This document shows, in pieces, positions 35,624 to 47,331 of a stretch of 64,000 nt of DNA (its first letter is position 1; each line of letters starts with the position of its first letter). The notes beneath the pieces are model-generated. The model did not search any database and was not told where the DNA came from. It was given only the letters and a program-made list of their open reading frames with translations. This stretch comes from Microbacterium sp. LWO14-1.2. GTDB lineage: Bacteria; Actinomycetota; Actinomycetes; Actinomycetales; Microbacteriaceae. Position numbers and translations under genes: made by a program. The stretch lies in NCBI RefSeq assembly GCF_038397715.1, contig NZ_CP151633.1:3596001-3660000 (forward strand), written 5' to 3'.

Positions 35624-36552
35624 GGAGCTGCGAGATCGTCGGCTGGGGCACGTCGCTGCCCGACCGGATCGTGCGATTCGGAGACGAGGTGCGATATCGC
35701 ATCGTCGACGACCTGTCGCACCTCGACATGCTCGTCGACGCCGCCGAGCGCGCACTGGCGAGGGCGTCCGTCGCCCCGGACGAGATCGACCTGGTTCTCG
35801 GGGCGTCCGCTGCCGGGGTCCAGCCCATTCCCTGTACGGCCGCACTCGTGCTGGAACGCCTCACCCTCACCGGCCATGCTGCCGCGTTCGACGTGAACTC
35901 GACCTGCACCAGTTTCATCACGGCGCTCGACGTCGCCTCGCGATACCTCGAGGCGGGGGATGCGGAGACCATCCTCATCGTCTCGGGCGATGTCGGGTCC
36001 CGGTTTCTCAACCCCGACCAGCGCGAGAGCTACGAGCTCTTCAGCGACGCCGGCGCCGCCGTCGTGCTGAAGCGCTCATCTGATCCTCAGCGAGGCGTGA
36101 TCGCGAGCGCCCAGCGCACCTGGCCGGCCTCTGCGCACGACACCGAGATCCGCGGTGGCCTGTCGCGTTCCCCGGCGCAGGTCTATGCGGACGCCGACCC
36201 CGCGGACTACCTCTTCGACATGGACGGCAGGCGTGCGCTGCTCGCGATGATGCGCGTGCTGCCCGAGTTCTTCGCGGCGTTCCACGAGCGATCGGGCGTC
36301 GCGCATGACGACGTCGCTCTGTGGGTGCCGCATCAGGCCTCCGCGGCCCTCGGACCGATGCTCGACAGACTCGGCATCCCCGCCGACCGTCGAGTCGACG
36401 AGGTCGCGGATTTCGGGAACATGGTCTCGGCCTCCGTCCCTTTCATGCTCGCGCGGGCGCTCGATGCGGGGCGCGTCGGCCGCGGCGACACCGTGATCCT
36501 CTGCGGTACCGCCGCGGGTCTCACTGCGAACGTCCTCGCCCTTCGTCTCTGA
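35620..36552 (+). CDS. 3-oxoacyl-ACP synthase III-like condensing enzyme (KAS III/OleA-like)
   Basis: This 310-aa thiolase-fold enzyme retains the full Cys-His-Asn catalytic triad: Cys96 in DVNSTCTSFITAL, His238 in WVPHQAS and Asn267 in ADFGNMVSASVP. The C-terminal GDTVILCGTAAGLT loop closes the site. KAS III enzymes join an acyl-CoA and malonyl-ACP; OleA joins two acyl chains. It is shorter than OleA (about 340 aa) and than ordinary FabH, and lies far from any fab gene or acyl carrier protein. A dedicated role in the four-gene cassette is therefore more likely than housekeeping fatty acid synthesis. It is last in the operon and converges on parC. Confidence 0.87.
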   Translation: MRSCEIVGWGTSLPDRIVRFGDEVRYRIVDDLSHLDMLVDAAERALARASVAPDEIDLVLGASAAGVQPIPCTAALVLERLTLTGHAAAFDVNSTCTSFITALDVASRYLEAGDAETILIVSGDVGSRFLNPDQRESYELFSDAGAAVVLKRSSDPQRGVIASAQRTWPASAHDTEIRGGLSRSPAQVYADADPADYLFDMDGRRALLAMMRVLPEFFAAFHERSGVAHDDVALWVPHQASAALGPMLDRLGIPADRRVDEVADFGNMVSASVPFMLARALDAGRVGRGDTVILCGTAAGLTANVLALRL

Positions 36553-36602
36553 CGGAGCGGGCAGCCAGACGACCGCCCGTTACGGGGTCGGGACGAGAAG
36601 CG

Positions 36603-39044
36603 TCAGACCAGCGTTCGCCCGATGCTGCCGATCACGCCTTCGACAGGCTGGCCGGACGCGTCGCGTCGCGCGCCCGCCTCGGGCAGCTTGCGAACCGCAC
36701 CGGTCGGGTCGACCGCCTGTGCCGGTGCCGGACCCACCCAGGCGACGGTGAGCCGATCCTCACCCTTGAGGAAGGCATGAGCCCGGACACCGCCCGTCGC
36801 GCGGCCCTTGGCCGGGTACTCGGCGAAGGCGGAGACCTTCACGCGCCCCGGGTCGGTGCCCGGCAGTGCGCTCTCGGTGCCGGAGACGGTCGCGACGACG
36901 GCATCCGTGCCCGGTGAGACCGCGCCGAAGAACAGGACAGAGGCGCCCGAGCCGAGTTTCACACCGGCCATGCCGCCGGCGGGAGCGCCCTGCGGGCGCA
37001 CGGTCGAGGCGGAGAAGCGCAGCAGCTGCGCATCCGTGGTCACGAACACGAGCTCGGCGTCGTCGGAGGCTTCGGCTGCGCCTACGATCGTGTCACCGGG
37101 CTTCATGCCGATGACCTCGATGTCAGGACGCACGGGAAGGGCGGACGGGACGATGCGCTTCACGGTTCCCTGGGCCGTGCCGATCGCGATCGGGGTGTCG
37201 CTGTCGAACCGCACGAAGCCGAGGATCCGCTCACCGCGCGTGGTGATCCCCAGGTAGTCGCGAAGCGGTGTGCCGGCGGCGAGCTGCACCGACGACGAGG
37301 GGACCGAGGGCAGATCGACGGGGGAGAAGCGCAGGACGCGGCCCTCCGTCGTGAGAGCGCCGAGCTCGGCCCGCACCGTCGTGTCGACGGTGGCGAGGAT
37401 CGCGTCGTGTTTGCTGCGACGCGCAGGCGCGGTGAGCTCCTGGCCCTCGGCGAGGTCGACACGCACTGCTCTGCCCGTGGTCGACAGGACGAGCACGGTC
37501 GGCGCATCGGCGATCTGCAGATCGACGGCGCCCTTCGTCGCGCGCGGCTTCGGCGGAGCGGCGTTCATGAGCAGCGTGCGGCGCGGCGTGCCGTAGGCGT
37601 CGGCCACGGCATCCAGCTCCTTCGCCACGGCCGCGCGCAGGAGAACGTCGCTGCCGAGCAGCTCACGGAGGGAGGCGATCTCGGCCTGCAGCGCGTCGCG
37701 CTCGCTCTCGAGCTCGATGCGTGAGAACTTCGTCAGGCGGCGCAGACGCAGTTCGAGGATGTACTCGGCCTGAGGCTCGCTGAGGTCGAAGACCGTGCGC
37801 AGTCGCGTGCGTGCCTGCTCCGAGTCGTCGGACGAGCGGATGACCTGGATGACCTCGTCGATGTCGAGGATCGCGATGAGCAGTCCTTCGACGAGGTGCA
37901 GGCGCTCCTCGCGGCGGGCGAGCCGGTAGCGGCTGCGGCGCGTGATGACCTCGATGCGGTGGCTCACGTAGACGCTGAGCATCTCCTTGAGGCCGAGCGT
38001 GCGCGGCTGACCGTCGACGAGTGCGACGTTGTTGATGCTGAAGGAGTCTTCGAGCGGGGTGAGCCGGTAGAGCTGTTCGAGCACGGCGTTCGGGTCGAAG
38101 CCGGTCTTGATGCCGATCGCGACCCGGAGGCCGTGGTTGCGGTCGGTGAGATCGGTGACATCGCTGATGCCCTGCAGCTTCTTCGACTGCACCGCGTCGC
38201 GGATCTTCTCGATGAGCCGCTCGGGGCCCACCATGTACGGCAGCTCTGACACGACGATGCCGGTGCGCCGCGGCCCGAGGGACTCCACCGAGACCTTGCC
38301 CCGCACCTTCAGCGCGCCGCGCCCGTTCGTGTACGCGTCCTTCACGCCGTCGAGGCCCATGAGGATGCCGCCGGAGGGGAAGTCGGGACCGGGGACGAAC
38401 TCCATGAGCTCCTCGGTCGTGGCCTCGGGATGCTCGAGCAGGTGCGTCGCGGCGGCGACGACCTCGATGAGGTTGTGCGGCGCCATGTTCGTGGCCATTC
38501 CGACCGCGATGCCGCTCGCGCCGTTGACGAGCAGGTTCGGGAAGGCGGCGGGCAGCACAGCGGGCTGCTGGAACTGGCCGTCGTAGTTCGGGATGAAGTC
38601 GACGACGTCCTCGTCGAGGTCCTGCGTGAGGGCGATCGCCGGCGCCGCGAGGCGCGCCTCGGTGTACCGAGCGGCGGCGGGGCCGTCGTCGAGGGAGCCG
38701 AAGTTGCCGTGTCCGTCGACGAGCGGGACGCGGAGAGCCCAATCCTGTGCGAGGCGCACGAGTGCGTCGTAGATCGCGGAGTCGCCGTGCGGGTGCAGCT
38801 TTCCCATCACCTCGCCGACGACGCGCGCGCTCTTGACGTGTCCGCGATCGGGTCGCAGGCCCATCTCAGCCATCTGGAAGAGGATGCGCCGCTGCACGGG
38901 CTTGAGACCGTCGCGGGCGTCCGGCAGAGCGCGCGAGTAGATCACGGAGTATGCGTACTCGAGGAACGACCCCTGCATCTCACTCTCGAGATCGATGTCC
39001 TGGATTCTCTCCGGGGCGAGCTCGGGCGGCGGGGTCTTCGGCAT
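36603..39044 (-). CDS. parC: DNA topoisomerase IV subunit A
   Basis: This is the DNA-breaking subunit of topoisomerase IV, 813 aa. [18 protein letters not shown] precedes the winged-helix domain, and the catalytic Tyr is in [28 protein letters not shown] and the coiled-coil tower ([20 protein letters not shown]) follow. The C terminus is a beta-pinwheel with several degenerate GyrA-box-like blades and lacks a clear QRRGGKG box, which favours ParC over GyrA. I chose ATG 39044 because AGG lies 6 nt upstream; ATG 39050 would leave no room for a ribosome site. It faces parE across the accessory cassette. Confidence 0.93.
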   Translation of the reverse strand: MPKTPPPELAPERIQDIDLESEMQGSFLEYAYSVIYSRALPDARDGLKPVQRRILFQMAEMGLRPDRGHVKSARVVGEVMGKLHPHGDSAIYDALVRLAQDWALRVPLVDGHGNFGSLDDGPAAARYTEARLAAPAIALTQDLDEDVVDFIPNYDGQFQQPAVLPAAFPNLLVNGASGIAVGMATNMAPHNLIEVVAAATHLLEHPEATTEELMEFVPGPDFPSGGILMGLDGVKDAYTNGRGALKVRGKVSVESLGPRRTGIVVSELPYMVGPERLIEKIRDAVQSKKLQGISDVTDLTDRNHGLRVAIGIKTGFDPNAVLEQLYRLTPLEDSFSINNVALVDGQPRTLGLKEMLSVYVSHRIEVITRRSRYRLARREERLHLVEGLLIAILDIDEVIQVIRSSDDSEQARTRLRTVFDLSEPQAEYILELRLRRLTKFSRIELESERDALQAEIASLRELLGSDVLLRAAVAKELDAVADAYGTPRRTLLMNAAPPKPRATKGAVDLQIADAPTVLVLSTTGRAVRVDLAEGQELTAPARRSKHDAILATVDTTVRAELGALTTEGRVLRFSPVDLPSVPSSSVQLAAGTPLRDYLGITTRGERILGFVRFDSDTPIAIGTAQGTVKRIVPSALPVRPDIEVIGMKPGDTIVGAAEASDDAELVFVTTDAQLLRFSASTVRPQGAPAGGMAGVKLGSGASVLFFGAVSPGTDAVVATVSGTESALPGTDPGRVKVSAFAEYPAKGRATGGVRAHAFLKGEDRLTVAWVGPAPAQAVDPTGAVRKLPEAGARRDASGQPVEGVIGSIGRTLV

Positions 39045-39102
39045 GGCCATCCTGGGTGATGCGGGCTGAGGGCGTACCGGAGCCTGTGTCAGACTGGCTC
39101 GG

Positions 39103-40224
39103 ATGTCCCTCATGCTACCGCCCGAGTCGCTCGCAGCCCGGAGCGTCGTCGGGGTGGCGGACGACCTGTTCGCCGCTCTCCGCGGCGGGTCCGAGGCTCT
39201 GCCGCGGGCCGAATCGGTCGTGCTCGTGCTCATCGACGGTCTGGGCGCCATCACCCTTCGTGCCCACGCCGGCCACGCCAGATCGCTCACGGCGGGCATG
39301 GCCAGGAAGGACGTCGCGCACACCGTCTTCCCGTCGACCACCGCTGCAGCGCTGACGAGCCTGCTCACGGGAGTCTGGCCGGGGGAGCACGGCCTCGTCG
39401 GATACCGGGTGCTGGATCGCGAGCGCGACCTTCTCGTGAATCAGCTCTCCGGCTGGGAGAGCGAGGGGGTCGATCCGCTCGCATGGCAGACGTCTCCGAC
39501 GGTGTTCGAGCGCGCATCGGCAGAAGGACGCCCCGCGTTCGCGGTCGGTGTCGCCGCGTACGCCCGCAGCGGTTTCACCCGCGCCACCCTGCGCGGCGCG
39601 GAGTTCGTCTCGGCCGAGGCGCCGGCGGATCGCGTGCGTGTCGCGTACGACCTCGCCGAACGCCATCCGGGCGCCCTCGTCTACTGCTACCTGCCGGAGG
39701 TCGATAAAGCCGGCCATCGGCACGGCGTCGACTCGCCGCACTGGATCGCTGCGCTGGAGGAGCTCGATGCCGCCCTTTCCGTGCGGGTGCCGCCGGGCGT
39801 CGGCGTGCTCGTGACCGCGGATCACGGCATGGTCGACGTGCCGGCCCACCGGCAGGTCGTGCTCGAGGCCGAGCACCTTTCCGGAGTGCGGCACCTCGGC
39901 GGAGAGCCGCGGATGCTGCACGCCTACCTCGATCCGGACGCCGACGCCGCCGAGGTCGCCGCACGCTGGCGCCGCGACCTCGCCGGGTACGCGGACGTGG
40001 GGACGCGGGAGGATGCCGTCGCGGCCGGTCTGTTCGGCCCGGTGGTGACGGATGCCGCGGCATCGCGTATCGGCGATGTGCTCATCGTCTCCCGGGGCAA
40101 CGTCGCGGTGTACGACGGCACCGCCGCCGATCAGCGCAACCGCGGCATGGTCGGCCAGCACGGCGGTCTGACCCCGGAGGAGCGTCAGGTTCCGCTCATC
40201 CGACTCGGCGCTTTCGCGCGCTGA
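39103..40224 (+). CDS. alkaline phosphatase superfamily phosphodiesterase/nucleotide pyrophosphatase
   Basis: This 373-aa enzyme belongs to the type I phosphodiesterase/nucleotide pyrophosphatase group (PF01663). [14 protein letters not shown] has the first metal Asp, and [16 protein letters not shown] carries the Thr nucleophile. [13 protein letters not shown] and [10 protein letters not shown] provide the remaining metal ligands. No signal peptide or membrane anchor is visible, so it should be cytoplasmic, unlike many family members. Substrate is unknown. Relatives lie next to parC and sepH in other Microbacteriaceae. ATG 39103 is followed by a second in-frame ATG three codons later, either of which could start it. 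Confidence 0.88.
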   Translation: MSLMLPPESLAARSVVGVADDLFAALRGGSEALPRAESVVLVLIDGLGAITLRAHAGHARSLTAGMARKDVAHTVFPSTTAAALTSLLTGVWPGEHGLVGYRVLDRERDLLVNQLSGWESEGVDPLAWQTSPTVFERASAEGRPAFAVGVAAYARSGFTRATLRGAEFVSAEAPADRVRVAYDLAERHPGALVYCYLPEVDKAGHRHGVDSPHWIAALEELDAALSVRVPPGVGVLVTADHGMVDVPAHRQVVLEAEHLSGVRHLGGEPRMLHAYLDPDADAAEVAARWRRDLAGYADVGTREDAVAAGLFGPVVTDAAASRIGDVLIVSRGNVAVYDGTAADQRNRGMVGQHGGLTPEERQVPLIRLGAFAR

Positions 40225-40293
40225 CGCGACGCCGTCGCAGACCCCGTCACCCTGCCCGTCGGACTCGGAGCCTCGGGCGCGGTGACGCCGAGG

Positions 40294-41340
40294 TCACTCG
40301 TCGGTGCGCGCTCCGAAGACGATCTCGTCCCAGGAGGGCATGGCGTTACGGCGGCGGCGACGGGTGCCGCTTTCGTTCGCGGGCTCGGGGGAGGGCTCGG
40401 GTTCGGGCTCTGCCTGCTCCGGCTCGGTGGTCTCGAAGGCGTCGAAGAGGGCGATGGGGTGGGAGTCCGACTCGTCCTCGTCCGTCTCGTCGAGGAGCGG
40501 GGCGGCTTCGCGCTGACCACGGCGGCGACGGAGCGCCTCGAGCAGGTCGGCGGTCTCAGGGCTGGTGCTCGTCGACTCCGGAGCGCGCTTGGTCGCGGCA
40601 TCCTGCACGGCCGACGACGATCGCTCGGGTTGCGACACCTCGTCGCCCTCGGCGTCGACAACCGGGGTCGGGACGAGGCGCGGGCCGAAAGCGCCGGAGT
40701 CGAATCGGCTGTCGTCCTTGTACGGCGACGTGGTGCGCTCGGACTCCACGGCTCGGAGGCGGGGGATGAGGCCCTCGGGCAGCGACCCCTGACGCGACAG
40801 CTGGGTGGCGTCCGCGTTCAGCGGCGCGAGCGCGCTGCGACGGGGATCGAACGACCAGCGGGCGTCGTGGTCGACCTCGTTGGCCGTGAACTCGAGCTTG
40901 ATGATCCAGGTGCGATCCTCTTTCCAGCTCGCCCAGCGCTCGGCCGACGCCTCGACGTCGGCGAGCTTCGCGCGGATCGCCGTGCCGAAGGTGGGCTGCG
41001 CATCGGGTTCGACGTCGCTGCCGATGAGGACCGGCACGGCGAGAGCCTGGCCGATCACGTGCTCGCGCTCGGCGAGCACCGGTCCCTCGAAGCGCTCGAC
41101 GTCCTCGACGTCGATGCCGAGGAGCTCGGCGACCTCGGGAGCCGTCAGGCCGGCGCGGATCTGAGCCTGGATGTCGCGAGGGCTGGCCGCAAGGCGCTGC
41201 GTCGCCGGCTCGCTCTGCCTCGTCGCCCGGCGGATCTCCCGGTGCAGCACGTCGTCGATGGGCAGCGCGAACCGCTCGCCCGACTCTGTGGCGAGAACCA
41301 GGACCCCTGCTTCGGTGCCGACGATGGTGACGTTTTCCAT
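40294..41340 (-). CDS. sepH: SepH septation protein (DUF3071)
   Basis: SepH is an actinobacterial cell-division protein that binds FtsZ and promotes filament assembly. The 348-aa product has the diagnostic DUF3071 N-terminal domain: LVLATESGERFALPIDD, a helix-turn-helix-like stretch (SPRDIQAQIRAGLTAPEVAELLG) and VERFEGPVLAEREHV. A long Glu/Pro/Ser-rich tail ends in RRRRRNAMPSWDEIVFG, the conserved C-terminal piece. The gene is divergent from the DUF4193 gene. Transcription presumably starts in the 196-bp gap. An AGAGGGG ribosome site precedes ATG 41340. Confidence 0.93.
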   Translation of the reverse strand: MENVTIVGTEAGVLVLATESGERFALPIDDVLHREIRRATRQSEPATQRLAASPRDIQAQIRAGLTAPEVAELLGIDVEDVERFEGPVLAEREHVIGQALAVPVLIGSDVEPDAQPTFGTAIRAKLADVEASAERWASWKEDRTWIIKLEFTANEVDHDARWSFDPRRSALAPLNADATQLSRQGSLPEGLIPRLRAVESERTTSPYKDDSRFDSGAFGPRLVPTPVVDAEGDEVSQPERSSSAVQDAATKRAPESTSTSPETADLLEALRRRRGQREAAPLLDETDEDESDSHPIALFDAFETTEPEQAEPEPEPSPEPANESGTRRRRRNAMPSWDEIVFGARTDE

Positions 41341-41536
41341 GCGAATGCCCCTCTTGTGGCTGTGCGTTCATGGTGTCACGCAGCGGCGCTCCGACCGGGG
41401 AATACACCGGGCGTGCCGTGAGTTTGCCCTGTCGCACCCGCGGGCATTTGCTTATTCACTCACGGTCGTGCAAACTATGGCCGCCGATTACCCCGACGGC
41501 GCACCACCCACTCGCATGAAAGTGGAGATTCTCCAT

Positions 41537-41830
41537 ATGGCAACCGACTACGACGCTCCCCGCAAGAGTGAAGACGACTCCGAGTCGATCGAAGCCCTCA
41601 AGGAGCGTGTGCCGGACAAGAACTCCGGCTCCACGGGAGACGAGGACGCGGACAATCCGTCCAGCTTCGACCTCCCCGGTGCCGACCTGTCCGACCTCGA
41701 GCTCGATGTCGTCGTGCTGCCCGCGCAGCAGGACGAGTTCACCTGCATGAGCTGCTTCCTCGTGAAGCACCGCTCCCAGCTCGACCACGAGGGACCCGAC
41801 GGTCCCATCTGCAAGGAGTGCGCTGCCTGA
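41537..41830 (+). CDS. DUF4193 protein, RbpA-region-like zinc ribbon
   Basis: This is a 97-aa acidic protein with an unstructured Asp/Glu/Ser-rich N terminus and a C-terminal zinc-binding pair, CMSC and CKEC, about 26 residues apart. DUF4193 is restricted to actinobacteria and regularly sits beside sepH and DUF3093-dut, as here. Function unknown; the single C4 site suggests protein or nucleic acid binding. ATG 41537 has GGAGA at a good distance upstream. An earlier in-frame start would add about 120 residues without family likeness. Confidence 0.9.
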   Translation: MATDYDAPRKSEDDSESIEALKERVPDKNSGSTGDEDADNPSSFDLPGADLSDLELDVVVLPAQQDEFTCMSCFLVKHRSQLDHEGPDGPICKECAA

Positions 41831-41850
41831 GCGCATCCGAGCGAGACGTG

Positions 41851-41878
41851 CGCGCCCCCGACCTCGGTCAGGGGCGCG
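41851..41878. terminator. terminator between DUF4193 and DUF3093 genes
   Basis: An 8-bp GC stem, CGCGCCCC with GGGGCGCG, around a 12-nt loop, followed on the plus strand by TTGTCGTCT. It lies between convergent genes. Confidence 0.6.
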
Positions 41879-41911
41879 TTGTCGTCTCCGCCGGCGGAGC
41901 CGGGTGCCCGG

Positions 41912-42376
41912 TCAGGAGCGCGCGGCCTCGATCGCCGCGGCGAGACGGTCGGGAGTGCGGGTCGAGATGGTCCACGCCGTCACCGGATCGTCCTCGTCGA
42001 TGTTGGGAACCACGACGACGCCGTCGATGCCCCCGCGGACGAGGTGCCAGCCGCGCGCCGGGAGGGCGGGCCCACGGGCCTGCCGAGCTTCGTCTCCGGT
42101 GAGCGCAATGGGGCGGCCGAGGTGGCGCACCGCGATGTGTGCGCGCCCCGCGCGGAGCTCGTCTCCCTGCACCGACACGACGGGCGTGAGCGCGATCGCG
42201 CCCGCCACGAGCAGCGCCGACACGGCGGCGCCGATCACGAGAGCCAGCGTCGATCCGGCGGGGATGAAGATGAGCGCGACCATCGGTCCGGCGAGAGCGA
42301 TCGTCACCAGCAGCCACAGGCTCGGCGACAGCCGCTCGCGGTAGCGGACTCGTGCGTCGGGGACGGTGTTCTGCAT
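41912..42376 (-). CDS. DUF3093 membrane protein
   Basis: This 154-aa protein opens with RVRYRERLSPSLWLL and two membrane helices (about residues 18-37 and 40-62). A soluble C-terminal domain follows, with the family segments HLGRPIALTGDEAR and GIDGVVVVPNIDEDDPV and an ending in AWTISTRTPDRL. DUF3093 is an actinobacterial family almost always divergent from dut. It has no known activity. ATG 42376 lies behind AAGAGG, and the -10 box of dut abuts it on the other strand. Confidence 0.92.
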   Translation of the reverse strand: MQNTVPDARVRYRERLSPSLWLLVTIALAGPMVALIFIPAGSTLALVIGAAVSALLVAGAIALTPVVSVQGDELRAGRAHIAVRHLGRPIALTGDEARQARGPALPARGWHLVRGGIDGVVVVPNIDEDDPVTAWTISTRTPDRLAAAIEAARS

Positions 42377-42382
42377 TAGCCT
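42377..42382 (+). promoter_or_regulatory. -10 box of dut operon (leaderless)
   Basis: TAGCCT ends 6 nt before GTG 42389, placing the dut transcription start on the start codon. Start-to-start distance to the divergent DUF3093 gene is only 12 bp. Confidence 0.6.
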
Positions 42383-42388
42383 CTTGGG

Positions 42389-42862
42389 GTGACTGATTCC
42401 GTTGATGTCCCCATTATCGCGTCTGTCGTGCCCGGCTACGCCCATCCCGGCGACGCGGGAGCGGATCTGGTCGCCGCCGAGGCAGTGCACCTCGCGCCCG
42501 GGGAGCGCGCTCTCGTCGCGACCGGCGTGCGCATCGCACTGCCCGAGGGGTACGCCGCGTTCGTGGTGCCTCGCAGCGGTCTCGCGGCCAAGCACGGCAT
42601 CTCGATCGTCAACTCACCGGGCACGGTCGATGCGGGCTACCGCGGTGAGATCAAGGTGAGCCTGATCAACACCGACATCCACAGCGCGTACGATGTGGCC
42701 GTCGGCGACCGCATCGCGCAGCTCATCGTCATGCCCGTGACCCGCGCCACGTTCATCCCGGTCGAAGAGCTGCCGGAGAGCGTGCGCGGCGAAGGCGGCT
42801 TCGGCTCGACCGGCTACCAGGCAGGAACCCACTCGACCCCGGCAGGACAGGCCCATGACTGA
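42389..42862 (+). CDS. dut: dUTP diphosphatase
   Basis: dUTPase splits dUTP into dUMP and pyrophosphate, keeping uracil out of DNA and supplying dTMP synthesis. All five trimeric-dUTPase motifs can be followed in the 157-aa protein: AHPGDAGADL, VPRSGLAAKHGI, NSPGTVDAGYRGEI, GDRIAQLIVMPV and the C-terminal RGEGGFGSTG. The length is standard. Its end overlaps the DUF3710 start by 8 bp, and dut-DUF3710-DUF3159 form one coupled unit. Confidence 0.97.
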   Translation: MTDSVDVPIIASVVPGYAHPGDAGADLVAAEAVHLAPGERALVATGVRIALPEGYAAFVVPRSGLAAKHGISIVNSPGTVDAGYRGEIKVSLINTDIHSAYDVAVGDRIAQLIVMPVTRATFIPVEELPESVRGEGGFGSTGYQAGTHSTPAGQAHD

Positions 42863-43442
42863 CAACAACGCGACCCCCTCGAAGTCGGCACCCGCGAACC
42901 GCGCGACCGACGGTCCGTTCGACGACTCCGAGGCGAACCCGGTCCGCCCCTACATCGACCTGGGCGGCATCAAGATCCTGCCGCGTGAAGGGCTCAACCT
43001 GCGTCTGGAGGTCGAGGAGCAGTCGAAGCGCATCGTCGCGGTCGGCCTCGACTACGCCGACTCGTCGCTGCAGGTGCAGCCCTTCGCGGCGCCCCGCTCC
43101 GGCGGCCTGTGGGACGAGACCCGCGTGCAGCTCCGCGACCAGGTGCGTGCGCAGGGCGGCCGCGTCGAGGAGCGCGAGGGGCCGCTCGGCAAGGAGCTGC
43201 TCGCCGAGGTGCCGTCGCCCGCCAGCGAGGGCTCGGAGCTGCGGCTCGCGCGCTTCGTCGGCATCGACGGTCCCCGCTGGTTCCTGCGTGGCGTGATCGG
43301 CGGCGCCGCGGCATCCGATCTCGATGCGGCGGCGAAGGTCGAGGACCTGTTCCGCTCCATCGTCGTCGTGCGGGGCGGCGCCCCCATGCCGCCGCGCGAC
43401 CTGATCCCGCTGAAGATGCCGGCGACCCCGGGCTCGGCGTGA
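42855..43442 (+). CDS. DUF3710 protein
   Basis: This 195-aa soluble protein has the DUF3710 pattern: an N-terminal acidic tail, YIDLGGIKILPREGLNLRLE, VQPFAAPRSGGLWDE and DGPRWFLRGVIGG. The family is universal in actinobacteria downstream of dut, with no known activity. It overlaps both neighbours (8 bp with dut, GTGA with DUF3159), so the three are translated together. Confidence 0.92.
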   Translation: MTDNNATPSKSAPANRATDGPFDDSEANPVRPYIDLGGIKILPREGLNLRLEVEEQSKRIVAVGLDYADSSLQVQPFAAPRSGGLWDETRVQLRDQVRAQGGRVEEREGPLGKELLAEVPSPASEGSELRLARFVGIDGPRWFLRGVIGGAAASDLDAAAKVEDLFRSIVVVRGGAPMPPRDLIPLKMPATPGSA

Positions 43443-44185
43443 GCACCCCGCTGACCCCGCCCGCGCCGGAGCCCGAGCGCGAGCAGAGCGCGTCGGAGAT
43501 CCTCGGCGCAGCGCTCGGCGGCGCGGCGCGCCGCGCGGGCCTCGACCCCTCCGAGACGGGAGCCACCCATCGCGTGGTCTGGTCGGCGATCGGCGGCTGG
43601 CGCGGCATCCTCGAATCGATCCTGCCGAGCCTCGCGTTCGTCATCCTCTTCACGATCCGTCCCGAGCCGCTGATCCTCTCTCTCGGCGTGTCGGTGGGGC
43701 TCGCCGCCGTCTTCACGGTCGTGCGCCTCGTGCAGAAGTCACCGCCCTCCGCCGCGATCGGCGGGCTGGTCGCCGCTGCGGCGGCAGCCGGACTCGCCCT
43801 GTTCACCGGTCGCGGCGCCGACAACTTCGTTCCCGGCCTCATCACGAACGCCGTGTACGGCACGGCCATGCTGGTCTCCGCGCTGATCGGCTGGTCGCTC
43901 ATCGGACTCGCGGCCGGCTTCCTCATGGGGGAGGGCACCGCGTGGCGGAACGATCGCCGCAAGCGTCGCGCCTTCCTCTGGCTCGGCGTCGCCTGGGCCG
44001 CCCTCTTCTTCGCGCGGCTCGCCGTGCAGCTGCCGCTCTACCTCGCGAACGAGGTCGCGGTCCTCGGCACCCTCAAGCTGATCATGGGACTCCCGCTGTT
44101 CGCCCCGCTGATCGCGGTGACCTGGCTCGTCGTGCGGGCGCTGTATCCGCGCGAGCCGCAGGCGGAGAACACGTCCCAGTCGTGA
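43439..44185 (+). CDS. DUF3159 membrane protein
   Basis: This 248-aa protein is predicted to have about six membrane helices after a soluble start of ~45 residues. The first helix follows GGWRGILESILPSLAFV, a phrase typical of DUF3159, and a charged loop WRNDRRKRRAFL divides the later helices. Distantly similar actinobacterial proteins resemble septation/transport membrane proteins, but no activity is assigned. GTG 43439 overlaps the previous stop. Last gene of the dut unit; its stop lies 3 bp before the inverted repeat ahead of acnA. Confidence 0.9.
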   Translation: MSTPLTPPAPEPEREQSASEILGAALGGAARRAGLDPSETGATHRVVWSAIGGWRGILESILPSLAFVILFTIRPEPLILSLGVSVGLAAVFTVVRLVQKSPPSAAIGGLVAAAAAAGLALFTGRGADNFVPGLITNAVYGTAMLVSALIGWSLIGLAAGFLMGEGTAWRNDRRKRRAFLWLGVAWAALFFARLAVQLPLYLANEVAVLGTLKLIMGLPLFAPLIAVTWLVVRALYPREPQAENTSQS

Positions 44186-44188
44186 TAG

Positions 44189-44212
44189 ATTTATCTTGAC
44201 ATCAAGATAAAT
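44189..44212. promoter_or_regulatory. perfect 11-bp inverted repeat, candidate operator of acnA
   Basis: ATTTATCTTGA and its exact complement are separated by CA. The site is AT-rich in a roughly 70% GC setting and lies about 127-150 bp before the acnA start. It contains TTGACA (44196-44201), a consensus -35 hexamer, though no good -10 follows at 17 bp. The size and symmetry fit a dimeric MarR- or GntR-type repressor. Confidence 0.75.
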
Positions 44213-44338
44213 TGCGGGCTTTCGCCCACGGGTCGAGCGGAGCAGACTGGTTAGGTCTGCCTTGCTAGCCGCAGGGGCTCGCTGGCGAGCAAGATGGAGG
44301 CGCCTGTCGCTCCCATCCGAATAGAAGGAGACGGATTC

Positions 44339-47176
<2,838 letters not shown>

Positions 47177-47183
47177 TCGCCGA

Positions 47184-47219
47184 CAGAGGGGCCCGGTTCT
47201 TTGGAACCGGGCCCCTCTG
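47184..47219 (+). terminator. intrinsic terminator of acnA
   Basis: A perfect 16-bp stem (47184-47199 with 47204-47219; core GGGGCCCGGTTC) closes a TTTG loop just 7 bp after the acnA stop. Confidence 0.88.
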
Positions 47220-47268
47220 CCTGTGTCAAGGGGCTTCTGCGCTCCGGTCCTTCCCGGGGTGGGCGGGG

Positions 47269-47274
47269 TAGGAT
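47269..47274 (+). promoter_or_regulatory. -10 box of dxs
   Basis: TAGGAT, a good actinobacterial -10, would start transcription near 47281 and give a ~50-nt leader carrying the strong AGGAGG site (47321-47326) ahead of the dxs ATG. No clear -35. Confidence 0.5.
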
Positions 47275-47331
47275 CGAACCTGCATCCGAACCGGAATCGG
47301 CTGCCCCGACGGTGCCTGTGAGGAGGTGCAG

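Noticed and set aside
36553..36602. CGGGC...GCCCG repeat between KAS III and parC genes as terminator
   Set aside because: Only about 5 bp pair around a long loop; too weak to call.
47265..47285. GGTTCGATCC on the minus strand resembling a tRNA T-arm
   Set aside because: The flanking bases do not form a full T-stem, acceptor stem or anticodon arm. The bases are better explained as the TAGGAT -10 box of dxs.
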